The notes under the pieces are model-generated. The model had not been told where the DNA came from, ran no database searches, and saw nothing but the letters and a program-made list of their open reading frames with translations. The translations under genes were made by a program, and so were the position numbers. A stretch of 64,000 bases of DNA from Desulfovibrio sp. TomC (GTDB taxonomy: Bacteria; Desulfobacterota; Desulfovibrionia; Desulfovibrionales; Desulfovibrionaceae): positions 178,109 to 242,108 of the forward strand of contig NZ_JSEH01000005.1 in assembly GCF_000801335.2 (NCBI RefSeq), read 5' to 3'. Within the stretch, counting starts at the first letter, position 1; each line of letters opens with the position of its first letter. This document shows positions 1-9,593 of the stretch, piece after piece.

Positions 1-1055
1 CCGGCCAGGGCGAACAGGCCGCCCGAGGTCAGGGCGTGACTGACCATGAGCACCACTGCGCCGCCAAGGGCCAGCCGGCTGCCGGACACGATGGCGGCCA
101 CGGCCAGTCCCATGTGGCCGATGCTCGAATAGGCGACCAGACGCTTGACGTCCTCCTGGGCCAGGGCCACGGCCGAGGCGTAAAAGAGGCCGATCAGTCC
201 CAGGGTGGTTAAAAGCGGAGCAAAGAAGTGGGCGGCTTCGGGGAAAAGCGGCAGCCCGAAGCGGATGAGGGCATAGCCGCCGGTTTTAAGGAGCAATCCT
301 GCCAGGATGAGGCTGCCGGCGGTCGGGGCCTCGGTGTGGGCGTCGGGGAGCCACATGTGGACCGGCACCAGCGGGATCTTGATGGCAAAGGACAGGACAA
401 AGGCGGCAAAGAGCCAACGGCCGACCGTTACCGGCAAATCGAGATGGACCAGGGTGTCCAGGGCAAAGGTCGGGCCGTCCGGGCCATTGGCCGCCAGGAT
501 GCCCAGGGCAACCACGGCCAGGAACATGAGCAGGCCGCCAGTGGCTGAAAACAGGAAAAATTTGAAGGCCACCCGCATCCGGTCGCCGTGGCCGAAAACG
601 CCGATGAGGAAAAAAACCGGGATGAGCTGGGCTTCCCAAAAAAGGGCGAAGAGAAACAGGTCGGAGGCCAGGAAAATGCCCTGGACCGTGGCGAGCGAGG
701 CCAGGATCAGCCCGTAGTACAGGGCCGGGCGTTTGGCGTCGTCGTGGCGGGAGGCCAGCATGCAGCACAGGCCGACAAGCGACGTCAGCACCACGAAAAT
801 GAGGCTTAAGCCGTCCATGGACAGGCTGTAGCGGATGCCGAGCGTCGGTATCCAGGCCATGTCCTCGGTCACGGGCAGGTCGGGGTGGGAACCGGCAAAC
901 AGGCCGACCATCAGGATCGACAAGGCCAGTTCGCCCAAGGCGGCGAGCAGGGCGAAGCGGCGGCAGGCAGCCGGATTGCCCCGCAAGGCCGGCAGGACAA
1001 AGGCCGCCAGCAGGGGCCAGAAGATGAGCAGGGTGAGCCAGGGCAATTGCCGCAT
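1..1055 (-). CDS. nuoM: NADH-quinone oxidoreductase subunit M, 3' part outside window
   Basis: Only the first 351 codons lie in the window; the gene runs off the left edge. The protein is one of the three antiporter-like proton-pumping subunits of the complex I membrane arm. The ATG at 1055 follows the nuoL stop (1071) by 15 bp and opens a hydrophobic N-terminus (MRQLPWLTLL). Family landmarks seen by translation are a PLVPVHMWLPDAHTEAPTAGS stretch, with the conserved lysine just before it (FAIKIPLV), and the later EDVKRLVAYSSIGHMG helix. This gene continues the nuo operon; nuoN probably follows outside the window. Confidence 0.95.
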   Translation of the reverse strand, partial: MRQLPWLTLLIFWPLLAAFVLPALRGNPAACRRFALLAALGELALSILMVGLFAGSHPDLPVTEDMAWIPTLGIRYSLSMDGLSLIFVVLTSLVGLCCMLASRHDDAKRPALYYGLILASLATVQGIFLASDLFLFALFWEAQLIPVFFLIGVFGHGDRMRVAFKFFLFSATGGLLMFLAVVALGILAANGPDGPTFALDTLVHLDLPVTVGRWLFAAFVLSFAIKIPLVPVHMWLPDAHTEAPTAGSLILAGLLLKTGGYALIRFGLPLFPEAAHFFAPLLTTLGLIGLFYASAVALAQEDVKRLVAYSSIGHMGLAVAAIVSGSRLALGGAVVLMVSHALTSGGLFALA

Positions 1056-1070
1056 GATCGCTCCGGTGCG

Positions 1071-2936
1071 TTAGGTCAGGCGCAGGGCCAGCCAGGTGAG
1101 CAGGGCTGCGACCGCGCCAAGCAGGGTGGTTATGGTGGTGGACGGCCGGGCCGAACCGAAATGGGCGACAAACCGGGACAGGCCGGCGATCCCGGACGCC
1201 GCAGCCGCAGCCGCGCCGTCGAGGACATCCTCATCCACGCCGCGCCACAGGTGCGTGGTCAGGCGGCAGTAGGGGACGGCGATCCATTTGCGGTAGAAGG
1301 CGTCGAGGCCAAGACCCGCCGTCAGCACGCCGGCCGGGGCCGGGGCCGGACGCACCGCCGGCCGGTAGAGGAGCCAGGCCAGACCGAGCCCGGCCAGGGC
1401 GAGGCAGGCATCAAGGAATTCCACGAAAAATTCAGCGTGGGCCACCTCCGGCGGCACGGGCGTTACCGTGCCGGCCAGATAGGCGTCGAGCCAGGGCTTT
1501 AGGCCCAGAAATTCGGGCGGATTGACAAAGCCGTAGACCAGGGCCAGGGCGGCCAGGGGCCACAGCGGACGCTCCATGCGGGAAAGTTCCGGCTCGGAAA
1601 CCAGTTTGGCCGGATCGGCCGGGTCGGCGAAAAAGGCCACGAAGAAGAGCCGAAAGACGTACAGGGCCGTTACAAAGGCGGCCACAATGCCAAGCACAAA
1701 GGCCAGCAGATAGGCCGGGCCGGGATGGGCCACGGCGTCGGCCAGGGTGCGGCCTTTGCTGAAATAGCCCGAGGTCAGGGGCAGGGCGGCCAGGGCGGCC
1801 GCGCCGCAGGCAAAAAGAATGAACAGTCCGGGCAGAGCCTTACGCAGCCGCGCGCCCATGCGGAAGATGTCGTGTTCCTCATGGAAGGCCTGGATCATGA
1901 CGCCGGCGACCATGAAGAGCAGGGATTTGAAAAAGGCGTGGGCCTGCAAGTGGAAAAAGGCCCCGGACACGTCGCCGCAGCCGGCGGCCAGGAACATGTA
2001 GCCCACCTGACTGATGGTCGAATAGGCCAGGATGCGTTTGACGTCGCGCTGGCCCATGGCGCAGGCCGCGCCGTAAAGTGCCGTGGCCGCGCCGATGACC
2101 GCAGCCGTGGCCCCGACGTCCGGGGCAATGGCCAAAAGCGGCTCCAGGCGCATGAGCAGGTAGACGCCGGCGGTGACCATGGTGGCGGCGTGGATGAGGG
2201 CCGAGACCGGGGTCGGGCCGGCCATGGCGTCGGGCAGCCAGGAGGACAGCGGCAATTGGGCGGATTTGCCGCAGGCGGCAAAGAGAAAGAGGAAGCCGAT
2301 CAGTGTGGCCGTGGCCGTTGGCATGGCGTCGATGCCGGCGGTCAGGCCGGACAGCGAAGCGCTGCCCGAGGCGGCAATGAGGATGGCCAGGGCGGCCACG
2401 TAGCCGAGATCGCCCACCCGGGTCATGAGAAAGGCCTTTCGCCCGGCGTCCACGTTGGGCAGCTCTTCGTGCCAGAAGCCAATCAGGGCAAAGGAGCAGA
2501 ACCCGACCCCCTCCCAGCCCATGAAAAGAAAGACCAGATCGTCGGCCAGGGCGATGACCAGCATGAAAAAGACGAACAGGTTCAAGTAGCAGAAATAGCG
2601 GGCAAAGGATTTGTCTTCGCGCATGTATACGGCCGAATAGAGGTGGATGAGCAAGGCCACGAAGGTGACCGTCACGGTCATGAGGCCGGCTAGGCGATTG
2701 TAGAGGATGGAGAACTGGGCCGAGAAGCCGTCAAAGGCCAGCCACTGGCCAAAGTGCAGCTCATGCGGGGTGACGCCCAGGTTCCAGACGGCGGCCACGG
2801 CAGCGGCCAGGGAGCCGGCAATGGCCAGGGCGGCCAGTGCGCCCGAGGCCGGCCGGGACAGGCTGCGGGACAAGGCGGCCTGGAGGATTGCGCCGGCCAG
2901 GGGGAAGAGGAGCATCAGGGCGACAAGGGTGGTCAT
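1071..2936 (-). CDS. nuoL: NADH-quinone oxidoreductase subunit L
   Basis: The 621-residue membrane protein is close to the E. coli length (613) and is the distal antiporter-like proton pump of complex I. Seen in the sequence: the GWEGVGFCSFALIGFW helix with its conserved glutamate, the CGKSAQLPLSSWLPDAM segment carrying the central lysine, and ISQVGYMFLAAG farther on. Many hydrophobic helices fill the rest, as expected for a 16-helix NuoL. The start overlaps the nuoK stop by 4 bp (ATGA-type coupling), and nuoM follows 15 bp after the stop. Confidence 0.97.
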   Translation of the reverse strand: MTTLVALMLLFPLAGAILQAALSRSLSRPASGALAALAIAGSLAAAVAAVWNLGVTPHELHFGQWLAFDGFSAQFSILYNRLAGLMTVTVTFVALLIHLYSAVYMREDKSFARYFCYLNLFVFFMLVIALADDLVFLFMGWEGVGFCSFALIGFWHEELPNVDAGRKAFLMTRVGDLGYVAALAILIAASGSASLSGLTAGIDAMPTATATLIGFLFLFAACGKSAQLPLSSWLPDAMAGPTPVSALIHAATMVTAGVYLLMRLEPLLAIAPDVGATAAVIGAATALYGAACAMGQRDVKRILAYSTISQVGYMFLAAGCGDVSGAFFHLQAHAFFKSLLFMVAGVMIQAFHEEHDIFRMGARLRKALPGLFILFACGAAALAALPLTSGYFSKGRTLADAVAHPGPAYLLAFVLGIVAAFVTALYVFRLFFVAFFADPADPAKLVSEPELSRMERPLWPLAALALVYGFVNPPEFLGLKPWLDAYLAGTVTPVPPEVAHAEFFVEFLDACLALAGLGLAWLLYRPAVRPAPAPAGVLTAGLGLDAFYRKWIAVPYCRLTTHLWRGVDEDVLDGAAAAAASGIAGLSRFVAHFGSARPSTTITTLLGAVAALLTWLALRLT

Positions 2937-3244
2937 GCGTCGCCTCCCAGCCGGTCATAGCTGTCGGCGTCGACCGTGCCGCCGCCCCGCCGGCCGTGGA
3001 CCAGAAGGGCCAGCCCCAGGGCGGCCTCGGCCGAGGCCAGACCCATGATGAGGATGACGGCGGCCTGGCCGCTGACGTTGCCCCAGGCCAGGGCTGCGCC
3101 GACAAAGGCCAGACTGCCGGCGGCGAGCATGAATTCCACGCCAATGAGGATCATGAGGATGGAGCGCCGGGCTGCGGCCATGGCCCCGCCAATGACGAAG
3201 AGCGCTGTGGCCACAGCCAGGACATGGGACAGGGGGATGTTCAT
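2933..3244 (-). CDS. nuoK: NADH-quinone oxidoreductase subunit K
   Basis: The 103-residue protein has three transmembrane helices, the usual NuoK size. It sits in the complex I membrane arm next to NuoJ and carries two membrane glutamates needed for proton transfer in the family. These are visible in ILIGVEFMLAAGS (helix 2) and ASAEAALGLALLV (helix 3). It overlaps nuoJ upstream and nuoL downstream by 4 bp each, so translation of J-K-L is probably coupled. Confidence 0.97.
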   Translation of the reverse strand: MNIPLSHVLAVATALFVIGGAMAAARRSILMILIGVEFMLAAGSLAFVGAALAWGNVSGQAAVILIMGLASAEAALGLALLVHGRRGGGTVDADSYDRLGGDA

Positions 3245-3768
3245 GCGCTGCGACCTTCGGTTGCCGGTTGCCGGGCGTCTGACCGGCCGCGTCCCAGGAG
3301 CAGGGCGGCGGCCAGGGCGGCAAAGAGCAGGATGGAGACGGCTTCGACCGCCAGCCAGTAGGTGTCAAAGAGGATGGTGCCAACAGCCCCCGGCGAGGCC
3401 ATGGCGGCCGGCAGCAGACTTTTGGCGGCCGGGTCGGCTCCGATCAGGACAAAAAGGGCTGTGAGCGTGGCCGCCGCCAGGATGCCGGGCACAAGCAGTC
3501 GTCTAAGCGGCAACGGCCCGTCGCCGGCCGGCAACCCGAGCAGCATGATGATAAAGAGAAAGAGCACCATGATGGCCCCGGCATAGACCACCACCATGAG
3601 CACCCCGGGCAGCGGCGCGCCAAGCACGGCGAAAAGTCCGCCTACGGCCAGAAAGACCACCACGGCGCAGCACACGGCATGGACCGGGTTTCGCCGGGTG
3701 GCGGTCAGGACGGCCGCGCCGAGGAGCACGGCGGCCAGCAGGTAAAAAAGAGCGCCAAGTGCGGTCAT
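3241..3768 (-). CDS. nuoJ: NADH-quinone oxidoreductase subunit J
   Basis: The 175-residue, five-helix membrane protein matches the NuoJ (ND6) family, which lies at the junction of the complex I peripheral and membrane arms. The motif VNPVHAV-type turn (here RNPVHAVCCAVVVFLAVGG) and the glycine/valine-rich third helix VVVYAGAIMVLFLFIIML, the pi-bulge helix of the family, are clear. It starts 9 bp after nuoI and overlaps nuoK by 4 bp. Confidence 0.96.
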   Translation of the reverse strand: MTALGALFYLLAAVLLGAAVLTATRRNPVHAVCCAVVVFLAVGGLFAVLGAPLPGVLMVVVYAGAIMVLFLFIIMLLGLPAGDGPLPLRRLLVPGILAAATLTALFVLIGADPAAKSLLPAAMASPGAVGTILFDTYWLAVEAVSILLFAALAAALLLGRGRSDARQPATEGRSA

Positions 3769-3777
3769 GGTCGCGTC

Positions 3778-4335
3778 CTAGGGCAAGATGCTTTTGACGT
3801 CCACAGGGTCGTCCTCGCCGATATGGCTGCCCTTGGGGCCGCCGGCGGCCACCCCGGCATGGGCGTAAAAATCATAGTCCGGATGCCGGCCGCCGTGGTC
3901 GACCAGGAGTTGTTCCTTTTCGTAGACGAAATCGGCGATGTCGTCCTTGCAAAAGGCGAATTCGGCCGTGAGTTGCAGGGCCAGGGTCGGGCAGGCCTCT
4001 TCGCACAGGCCGCAGTAGATGCAGCGGGCGAAGTTGATGCGAAACCAGGCGGCCTGCCGGCGTCCGTCCGGGCCTTCCTCGGACTGCATGGAGATGCAGT
4101 TGACCGGGCAGGCCCCGGAGCACAGGTAGCAGGCCACGCAGCGTTCCTTCCCGTCGGGGGAGCGGGTGAGGATGATGCGGCCGCGGGTGCGCTCGGGCAT
4201 GGGGCGCTTGTATTCCGGGTACTGTTCGGTGACCGGTTTTCGAAAAAGATGGGTCATGGTGGCGGCGTAGGACCCGATGAGGCCGGCTGCGCCGTCCACG
4301 ATTTCGCCCACAAGACTTGGTTTCTTGTCTGCCAT
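3778..4335 (-). CDS. nuoI: NADH-quinone oxidoreductase subunit I, 2x[4Fe-4S] ferredoxin-like
   Basis: The 185-residue peripheral-arm protein passes electrons to NuoB through two [4Fe-4S] clusters. The ligands are two CxxCxxCxxxCP motifs, CVACYLCSGACP (Cys66, 69, 72, 76) and CIYCGLCEEACP (Cys105, 108, 111, 115). The N-terminal 30 residues contain the short amphipathic helix that anchors NuoI to NuoH. The C-terminal tail (after residue 130) is slightly longer than in E. coli and holds the family's acidic/aromatic end. It lies between nuoH and nuoJ with gaps of about 10 bp. Confidence 0.97.
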   Translation of the reverse strand: MADKKPSLVGEIVDGAAGLIGSYAATMTHLFRKPVTEQYPEYKRPMPERTRGRIILTRSPDGKERCVACYLCSGACPVNCISMQSEEGPDGRRQAAWFRINFARCIYCGLCEEACPTLALQLTAEFAFCKDDIADFVYEKEQLLVDHGGRHPDYDFYAHAGVAAGGPKGSHIGEDDPVDVKSILP

Positions 4336-4345
4336 GGCCGTTTCC

Positions 4346-5335
4346 TTAGGCGTTTAGGACCAGCAGCGCGCCGGTGACGAGAATATTGAGGAGAGCCAGG
4401 GGCACGAGCGCCTTCCAGCCAAGGGCCATCAACTGATCGTAGCGCAGGCGCGGCAGCGAGGCCCGGGTCCAGATGAGAAAGACCGGCACGGCCAGCACTT
4501 TGACGGCCAGCCAGACAATGGGCGGGAGAAACGGCCCATGCCAGCCGCCCAGGAAGAACACGGCGGTCACCGCCCCTAAAAGAACCATGTTGACGTATTC
4601 GCCAACGAAGAACAGCGCAAAGCGCATGCCGGAATATTCGGTGTGAAACCCGGCCTGCAGCTCGTTTTCGGCTTCGGGCAGATCAAAGGGAATGCGCTTG
4701 GTCTCGGCCAGGGAGCCGATGATGAAAATGGCGAAGGCCACTGGTTCGCACAGGGCAAAGGGCAGGCCGGACTGGGCGGCTACGATGTCGGCAAGCGACA
4801 GCGACCGGGCGTGCATGACCACGGGCACGAGCGACAGGCCAAGGGCGAGTTCGTAGCTGATCATCTGGGCTGCGCCGCGAATGCCGCCAAGGAGGCTGTA
4901 CTTGTTGTCCGACGTCCAGGCCCCAAGGGCCAGACCGTAGACGGCCAGGGACGACAGGGCCAACACCATGAGCAGGCCCACGTTGGAATCGACAATGACC
5001 TGGGGCACGGCGTGGCCAAAAAGGGTCAGGCCGTCGCCAAAGGGCACCACGGCAAAGGCGCAAAGCGCCGTGCCGGCCACCACGGCCGGGGCGACGAGAA
5101 AGATGCGCCGGTCCACGCCGTCGGGGATGATGTCTTCCTTTAAAAGCATCTTGAGGCCGTCGGCCAGGGGCTGAAGCAGGCCGAAAAGGCCGACCCGGTT
5201 GGGACCGTAGCGGACCTGGAACCGGCCGAGGAGCTTTCGTTCCAAGAGGATCATGTAGGCGGCCAGACCCAGGGCCACGGCCAGGACCACGGCCATTTTG
5301 ACCAGCATGACAAGAACGCCGAGCACGATGTCCAT
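4346..5335 (-). CDS. nuoH: NADH-quinone oxidoreductase subunit H
   Basis: The 329-residue protein (E. coli 325) is an eight-helix membrane subunit that forms the quinone entry channel together with NuoB and NuoD. Diagnostic segments are RYGPNRVGLFGLLQPLADG near residue 42, the cytoplasmic loop with FDLPEAENELQAGFHTEYSG (acidic quinone-site loop) and the C-terminal RASLPRLRYDQLM motif. It begins 3 bp after the nuoG stop and ends 10 bp before nuoI. Confidence 0.97.
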   Translation of the reverse strand: MDIVLGVLVMLVKMAVVLAVALGLAAYMILLERKLLGRFQVRYGPNRVGLFGLLQPLADGLKMLLKEDIIPDGVDRRIFLVAPAVVAGTALCAFAVVPFGDGLTLFGHAVPQVIVDSNVGLLMVLALSSLAVYGLALGAWTSDNKYSLLGGIRGAAQMISYELALGLSLVPVVMHARSLSLADIVAAQSGLPFALCEPVAFAIFIIGSLAETKRIPFDLPEAENELQAGFHTEYSGMRFALFFVGEYVNMVLLGAVTAVFFLGGWHGPFLPPIVWLAVKVLAVPVFLIWTRASLPRLRYDQLMALGWKALVPLALLNILVTGALLVLNA

Positions 5336-5338
5336 GGC

Positions 5339-7720
5339 CTATCTCCGACGCAGGCCCAAGGGGCCAAGGATGGGGGGCAGGCCGGCAAACTCCGGCCGGC
5401 GGGGGACGACCAGCACGCCCCGGGCCATGGCCCGCGACAGGCGCAGCGTGGCCGGCGCGGACTGGTCGCCGCAGCCCACGGCAACGGCCATGGCGTCGGC
5501 CAGTTCCAGGCTGGCGGCGTCGTCGGCATGGAGCCAGACAACCGGGGTGGTTGGGGCCTGGGCCTTGGCCAGTGGGGCGTAGCGGCCAAGGGCGTCGGTG
5601 GCAAAGAGGGCCTCATCATAAACCACGACCAGTCCGGCCTCGCTGGCCTGGGCGGCCAGGTTGGTCGGCGGCGCGGCGGCCGGGCCGGGTCCGGCAAAGG
5701 CCGGCCGCAATCCGGCGGCGGGCAGCCGGGCGCAGTCGATGCCGGCCAGGGCCGGGATGGCGGCCATCCTCTCGGCCAGGGGGGCGCGGGGCGCTTCCCG
5801 TCCCAGGCCCTGGCTGATCCTGGCCAGCCAAAAGGCGGCCGGGGCCGGGTCAGTGCCGGGCAGCGGACGGTCGTAGGCCCGGGGCGGATGGCTGCCCCGG
5901 CCGTCGCGGGCCACCGGCTCGCCCGGCGACTGGACCGGGGAGGCGGCCTGAAGCCGGCCGTCGCTGGCGGCCAGGGTGCCGCCGGATTCAAAGATCGTGG
6001 TGGTTGGCAACACCACCTGAGCCGCGGCCACGGTCGGGGTCGGCAGATGATCGAGCACGATCAGGGTGTCGAGCTTGGGAAATACGGCAGCCAGGGCCGG
6101 GGCGGCGGTGAAACAGTCGGTTTCGACCACGACGAGCCCTTTCACCCGGCCGGCGGCCACGTCGGCGGCCAGTTCGTCCAGGCCGGGCGCGTCGTTCGGG
6201 GCAAGGAGCGCTGCGCCGGCGCTGCCGGCTGCGGGGAGCACCGGGAAGAGGGCCAAGCGGTCGTCGTCGGGCAGGACAGCGGCAAGCCCCGGGGCAAAGA
6301 CTAGGACCGGACGTTTGGCGGCGGCCAACGCCTTGGCCGCGTCTTCCAGGGCCGGCCAGAGTTCGGGCGAAAGGGGCAGGCGCTGCTGCGCCGCCGTCGG
6401 GGCGTCCTCGGGGGCGCCCGTGGCCACGGCCAGGACGTCCGGCAGCTGGCCCGGGGCCACCGGCAGGTGGACAAAGGGCAGGGGCAGGGCCACGGGCCTG
6501 GGGTCGGCCAGGATGATTTTGGCCCCGGCCCGGCTGGCCTGGCGCAGGGCCAGGGCCAGCATGGGCGCGTCACAGAGTGGCGAGACGCCAAGGACCAGCA
6601 CGGCGTCGGCCTGGCCCAGTTCGGCCAGGGAGCGCGCCCGGGCCGGGGTCAGGGCGGCCAGGGCCGCCTTGGTTGCGGCCTGCTCCAGGCGGGAGCCGAA
6701 AAAGGCCGGCGCGCGCCAGCCGGCGGCCTTGGCGGCCAGGACCAGGGCGGCTTGGGTCTCCATGGTGGAACGCAGCCCGCCGACAACGGCGATGCTTTCC
6801 GGCCCGTGGCGCTGGGCCAGGGCCTTGAGTTGTGCGGTTGCTGCCGCCTCGGCCGTCAGGACCGGGACGGGTTTGCCTTCAATGACGCCCGAGCGCGGCC
6901 GATCGGTCCTGGCTTCGTAGCCGGCGGAGAACCGGCCCCGGTCGCAGAGAAACGAGCCGTTGACCGCCTCGTTGTCCCGGGCTTCGATGCGGGCCACCCG
7001 CCGATAGCGCGACAGGACCGTGACGTTGCAGCCAAGGGAGCAATGCAGGCACACCGACGGGGCGCGCTCGCAGTCCCAGCGCCGCGACGTGTAGCGGGCC
7101 GGCTTGTCGGTCAGCGTGCCGGTGGGGCACAGATCGGCCAGATTGCCGGCAAAGGGGTTTTCCAGGGGACCGTCGGCAAAGCGGCCGAAATAGACCCGAT
7201 TGGCGTTTTGCATCGGGCCAAAATCGCGGTAGCCGCAGTAGTCCTGGTAGAACCGGGCGCAGCGGTAGCAGTGGATGCAGCGGTTCATCTCGTGCTGGAT
7301 GAAAGGCCCCAGGTTTTGGTCGAGAAAGGTGCGCTTGCGGCCGGGATAGCGGCGCTGGACGTGGTTGCCGGAGATGGTTTCGTCTTGGAGCAGGCAGTGC
7401 CCGCCCTCGTCGCACACCGGACAGTCATGGGGATGGTTGACCATGAGCAGTTCGATGATGCGGCGGCGAAAGGCCACGGCTTCGGGGTGAAACGTCTCCA
7501 CCACCATGCCGTCGGCCGCCAGGGTCATGCAGCTCATCTCCAGGCCCTTGACCGGGCCGTCCACGAATTTGACCGCGCACATGCGGCAGGCCCCGGCCGC
7601 GCCCAGGGCCTTGTGCCAGCAAAAGCGCGGGATCATGATGCCCAGGCGTTCGGCCGCCTCGATGACCATGGTCCCCTTGGGGACGGAAATGGCGCGGCCG
7701 TCGATGATCAGATCGGGCAT
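5339..7720 (-). CDS. nuoG: NADH-quinone oxidoreductase subunit G (iron-sulfur, molybdopterin-like fold)
   Basis: The 793-residue subunit is shorter than E. coli NuoG (about 910). Seen in order: an N-terminal [2Fe-2S] domain (CWHKALGAAGACRMC); the HxxxCxxCxxxxxC segment (HPHDCPVCDEGGHC) followed by the NuoG-specific His-containing loop; a 4Fe-4S motif CIHCYRCARF; and CLHCSLGCNV, the start of the molybdopterin-oxidoreductase-like domain, which lacks a cofactor in this family. From residue 260 on the domain is alanine-rich and weakly conserved, as usual for NuoG. The start overlaps the nuoF stop by 13 bp, with GGAGG upstream of the ATG. Together with NuoE and NuoF it forms the NADH-dehydrogenase module. 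Confidence 0.96.
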   Translation of the reverse strand: MPDLIIDGRAISVPKGTMVIEAAERLGIMIPRFCWHKALGAAGACRMCAVKFVDGPVKGLEMSCMTLAADGMVVETFHPEAVAFRRRIIELLMVNHPHDCPVCDEGGHCLLQDETISGNHVQRRYPGRKRTFLDQNLGPFIQHEMNRCIHCYRCARFYQDYCGYRDFGPMQNANRVYFGRFADGPLENPFAGNLADLCPTGTLTDKPARYTSRRWDCERAPSVCLHCSLGCNVTVLSRYRRVARIEARDNEAVNGSFLCDRGRFSAGYEARTDRPRSGVIEGKPVPVLTAEAAATAQLKALAQRHGPESIAVVGGLRSTMETQAALVLAAKAAGWRAPAFFGSRLEQAATKAALAALTPARARSLAELGQADAVLVLGVSPLCDAPMLALALRQASRAGAKIILADPRPVALPLPFVHLPVAPGQLPDVLAVATGAPEDAPTAAQQRLPLSPELWPALEDAAKALAAAKRPVLVFAPGLAAVLPDDDRLALFPVLPAAGSAGAALLAPNDAPGLDELAADVAAGRVKGLVVVETDCFTAAPALAAVFPKLDTLIVLDHLPTPTVAAAQVVLPTTTIFESGGTLAASDGRLQAASPVQSPGEPVARDGRGSHPPRAYDRPLPGTDPAPAAFWLARISQGLGREAPRAPLAERMAAIPALAGIDCARLPAAGLRPAFAGPGPAAAPPTNLAAQASEAGLVVVYDEALFATDALGRYAPLAKAQAPTTPVVWLHADDAASLELADAMAVAVGCGDQSAPATLRLSRAMARGVLVVPRRPEFAGLPPILGPLGLRRR

Positions 7721-9072
7721 TGGTCCTCCGGACAGGGCGTCGGGCCGAACTGGATGGGCCGCGTGCCGCAGGCCTTGCCGCGAAGACTCGGCGGCGGGTT
7801 GCCAAAGGGGCAGCGTTTTTCAGTGATATGGGCGCGCACCTCGTCCATGAAGTGCGTCAAAAGGCCGCGCACCGGCTCGGCTGCGCCCGGGGCAAAGGCG
7901 CAGTAGGCAGCGTCGAGCACCGGCAGCATATCCTGGATCATCGCAATATGTTCCTCGGTCCCCTCGCCGCCTTCGAGGCGGCGCAACAGCTCCCGGATGT
8001 AGGGAATGCCCTCGCGGCACGGCGTACACCAGCCGCACGATTCCCGGGCGAAAAATTCGATGAGGGACAAGGTGGCCCCGACCAGACAGGTGCCCTGGTC
8101 AAAGACCATGAGCGAGGCGGTGCCAAAGCGCTGGCCGGCGGCGCGCATGGGGTCGAAATCCATCTCCAGGTCGAGCAGCGACTCGGGCAGATAGGGCGTG
8201 GACGCGCCGCCCGGGATGACGGTCTTGAACGTCTTGCCCGGGGCCATGCCGCCGGCGTGCTCGAAAATGATTTCCCGGATGGTGACGCCGATGGGCAGCT
8301 CGTAGCAGCCCGGTTTGGCCACCTGCCCGGAGACGCTGTAGAGCTTGGTGCCCGACCCCGTGGCTGAGCGGGCCAGGGATTTGAACCACTGCGGGCCGTT
8401 ACGCACGATGCCCGGCAGATTGGCCAGGGTTTCGAGGTTGTTCACAATGGTCGGGCAGTCCCACAAGCCCTTGACCGCCGTGCGCGGACCGCCCTTGCGG
8501 GGGTTGGGGCGCTGGCCGGAAATGGCCTTGATCTGGGCCGAGGCCTCGCCGCAAATATAGCGGCCGGCGCTGCGGTGGACGTGGACGTCAAAGGAGAAAT
8601 CCGTGCCCAGGATGTTTTTGCCCAGATACCCGTTCTCCCGGGCCACCCGGCATTCCTGCTCGATGAGCACGGCGTCGCCCTCGTAGGAGGGGCGGATGAA
8701 AAACACGCCCTCGCTGGCCCCGATGGAATAGGCGCAAAGGACGATGCCTTCGATGACCAGATGCGGGTCGGCGTTGACCAGGATGCGGTCCTTGAACGTG
8801 CCCGGCTCCATTTCATCGGTATTGATAACCACATAGCGCGGGCCGACATGGTCGACCGGGACGCCCTGCCATTTGCGCCCGGCCGGAAACCCGGCCCCGC
8901 CCCGGCCGCGCAGGTCGGCGTCGAGGACCAGTTGCAGGACCTCGGCCGGGGTGCGTTTGCCGATGGTGGCGCGAAGCGCCTCGTAGCCGCCGCCGGCCCG
9001 GTATTCGTCGATGGTGGCCGGGCGGCCAAGGTGGCGGTTTTTAAAGAGTACTTGGGGCATGTCTACTTGCAT
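7708..9072 (-). CDS. nuoF: NADH-quinone oxidoreductase subunit F (NADH/FMN binding)
   Basis: The 454-residue flavoprotein oxidises NADH and feeds electrons into the iron-sulfur chain. The glycine-rich NADH/FMN site GRGGAGFPAGRKW is near residue 55, and the [4Fe-4S] ligand motif ESCGWCTPCREG is near residue 345 with its fourth cysteine later (AYCAFAPGA). The start used here (9072) has GGAG 8 nt upstream and overlaps the nuoE stop by 10 bp; an in-frame ATG at 9060 is possible. The C-terminus ends in a Cys-containing tail. With NuoE this shows that the complex is of the NADH-dependent type. Confidence 0.97.
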   Translation of the reverse strand: MQVDMPQVLFKNRHLGRPATIDEYRAGGGYEALRATIGKRTPAEVLQLVLDADLRGRGGAGFPAGRKWQGVPVDHVGPRYVVINTDEMEPGTFKDRILVNADPHLVIEGIVLCAYSIGASEGVFFIRPSYEGDAVLIEQECRVARENGYLGKNILGTDFSFDVHVHRSAGRYICGEASAQIKAISGQRPNPRKGGPRTAVKGLWDCPTIVNNLETLANLPGIVRNGPQWFKSLARSATGSGTKLYSVSGQVAKPGCYELPIGVTIREIIFEHAGGMAPGKTFKTVIPGGASTPYLPESLLDLEMDFDPMRAAGQRFGTASLMVFDQGTCLVGATLSLIEFFARESCGWCTPCREGIPYIRELLRRLEGGEGTEEHIAMIQDMLPVLDAAYCAFAPGAAEPVRGLLTHFMDEVRAHITEKRCPFGNPPPSLRGKACGTRPIQFGPTPCPEDQCPI

Positions 9073-9557
9073 CGCACCGGCTCCTCGATTCCTTGGCGCA
9101 GTTCGGCCAACACGGCCTCAATGCGCTCGGGGGTCAGCCTGTCGTAGAAGCGGCCGTTTATGAGCATGGTGGGGGCGTTGTGGCAGTTGCCGATGCAGGC
9201 CGCCGGCAGCACGGTGAAAAGGCCGTCCTCGGAGGTGCCGCCGGGCGGGACGCCCAGGGTGCGGCAGAGGTAGTCGAAGATGGAATCCTGGTGAAACATC
9301 CAGCACACCACCGAATCACAGACGTGGATGACGTAGCGTCCCACCGGCCGGCGGTAGAGGTAGTCGTAAAAGGTGGCCAGGGATTCAAGTTCGAGCGTGG
9401 TCATGCCGAGCACCCGGGCGGCGCAGTGCATGGCCTCGTCGCACAGGTAGCCGTAGTGGCGCTGCAGGACGTACATGACGTCCACGGCCGCCTCGCGGGG
9501 GCGGGGCACGGCGGCGACAAGGCGGTGCAGTTCTTTTTCCAAGGCTTCAGGCAGCAT
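9063..9557 (-). CDS. nuoE: NADH-quinone oxidoreductase subunit E ([2Fe-2S])
   Basis: The 164-residue thioredoxin-fold subunit has four cluster ligands in the family spacing: CDSVVC in the middle and CIGNC later (C-x4-C and C-x3-C). It pairs with NuoF in the NADH module. Its ATG lies 36 bp downstream of an AT-rich reading frame (9594-10055) that separates it from nuoBCD. It overlaps nuoF by 10 bp. Confidence 0.96.
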   Translation of the reverse strand: MLPEALEKELHRLVAAVPRPREAAVDVMYVLQRHYGYLCDEAMHCAARVLGMTTLELESLATFYDYLYRRPVGRYVIHVCDSVVCWMFHQDSIFDYLCRTLGVPPGGTSEDGLFTVLPAACIGNCHNAPTMLINGRFYDRLTPERIEAVLAELRQGIEEPVRCK

Positions 9558-9593
9558 GTGTTTCTCAGTGGAGTGTTGTTGCGTTATATGAAA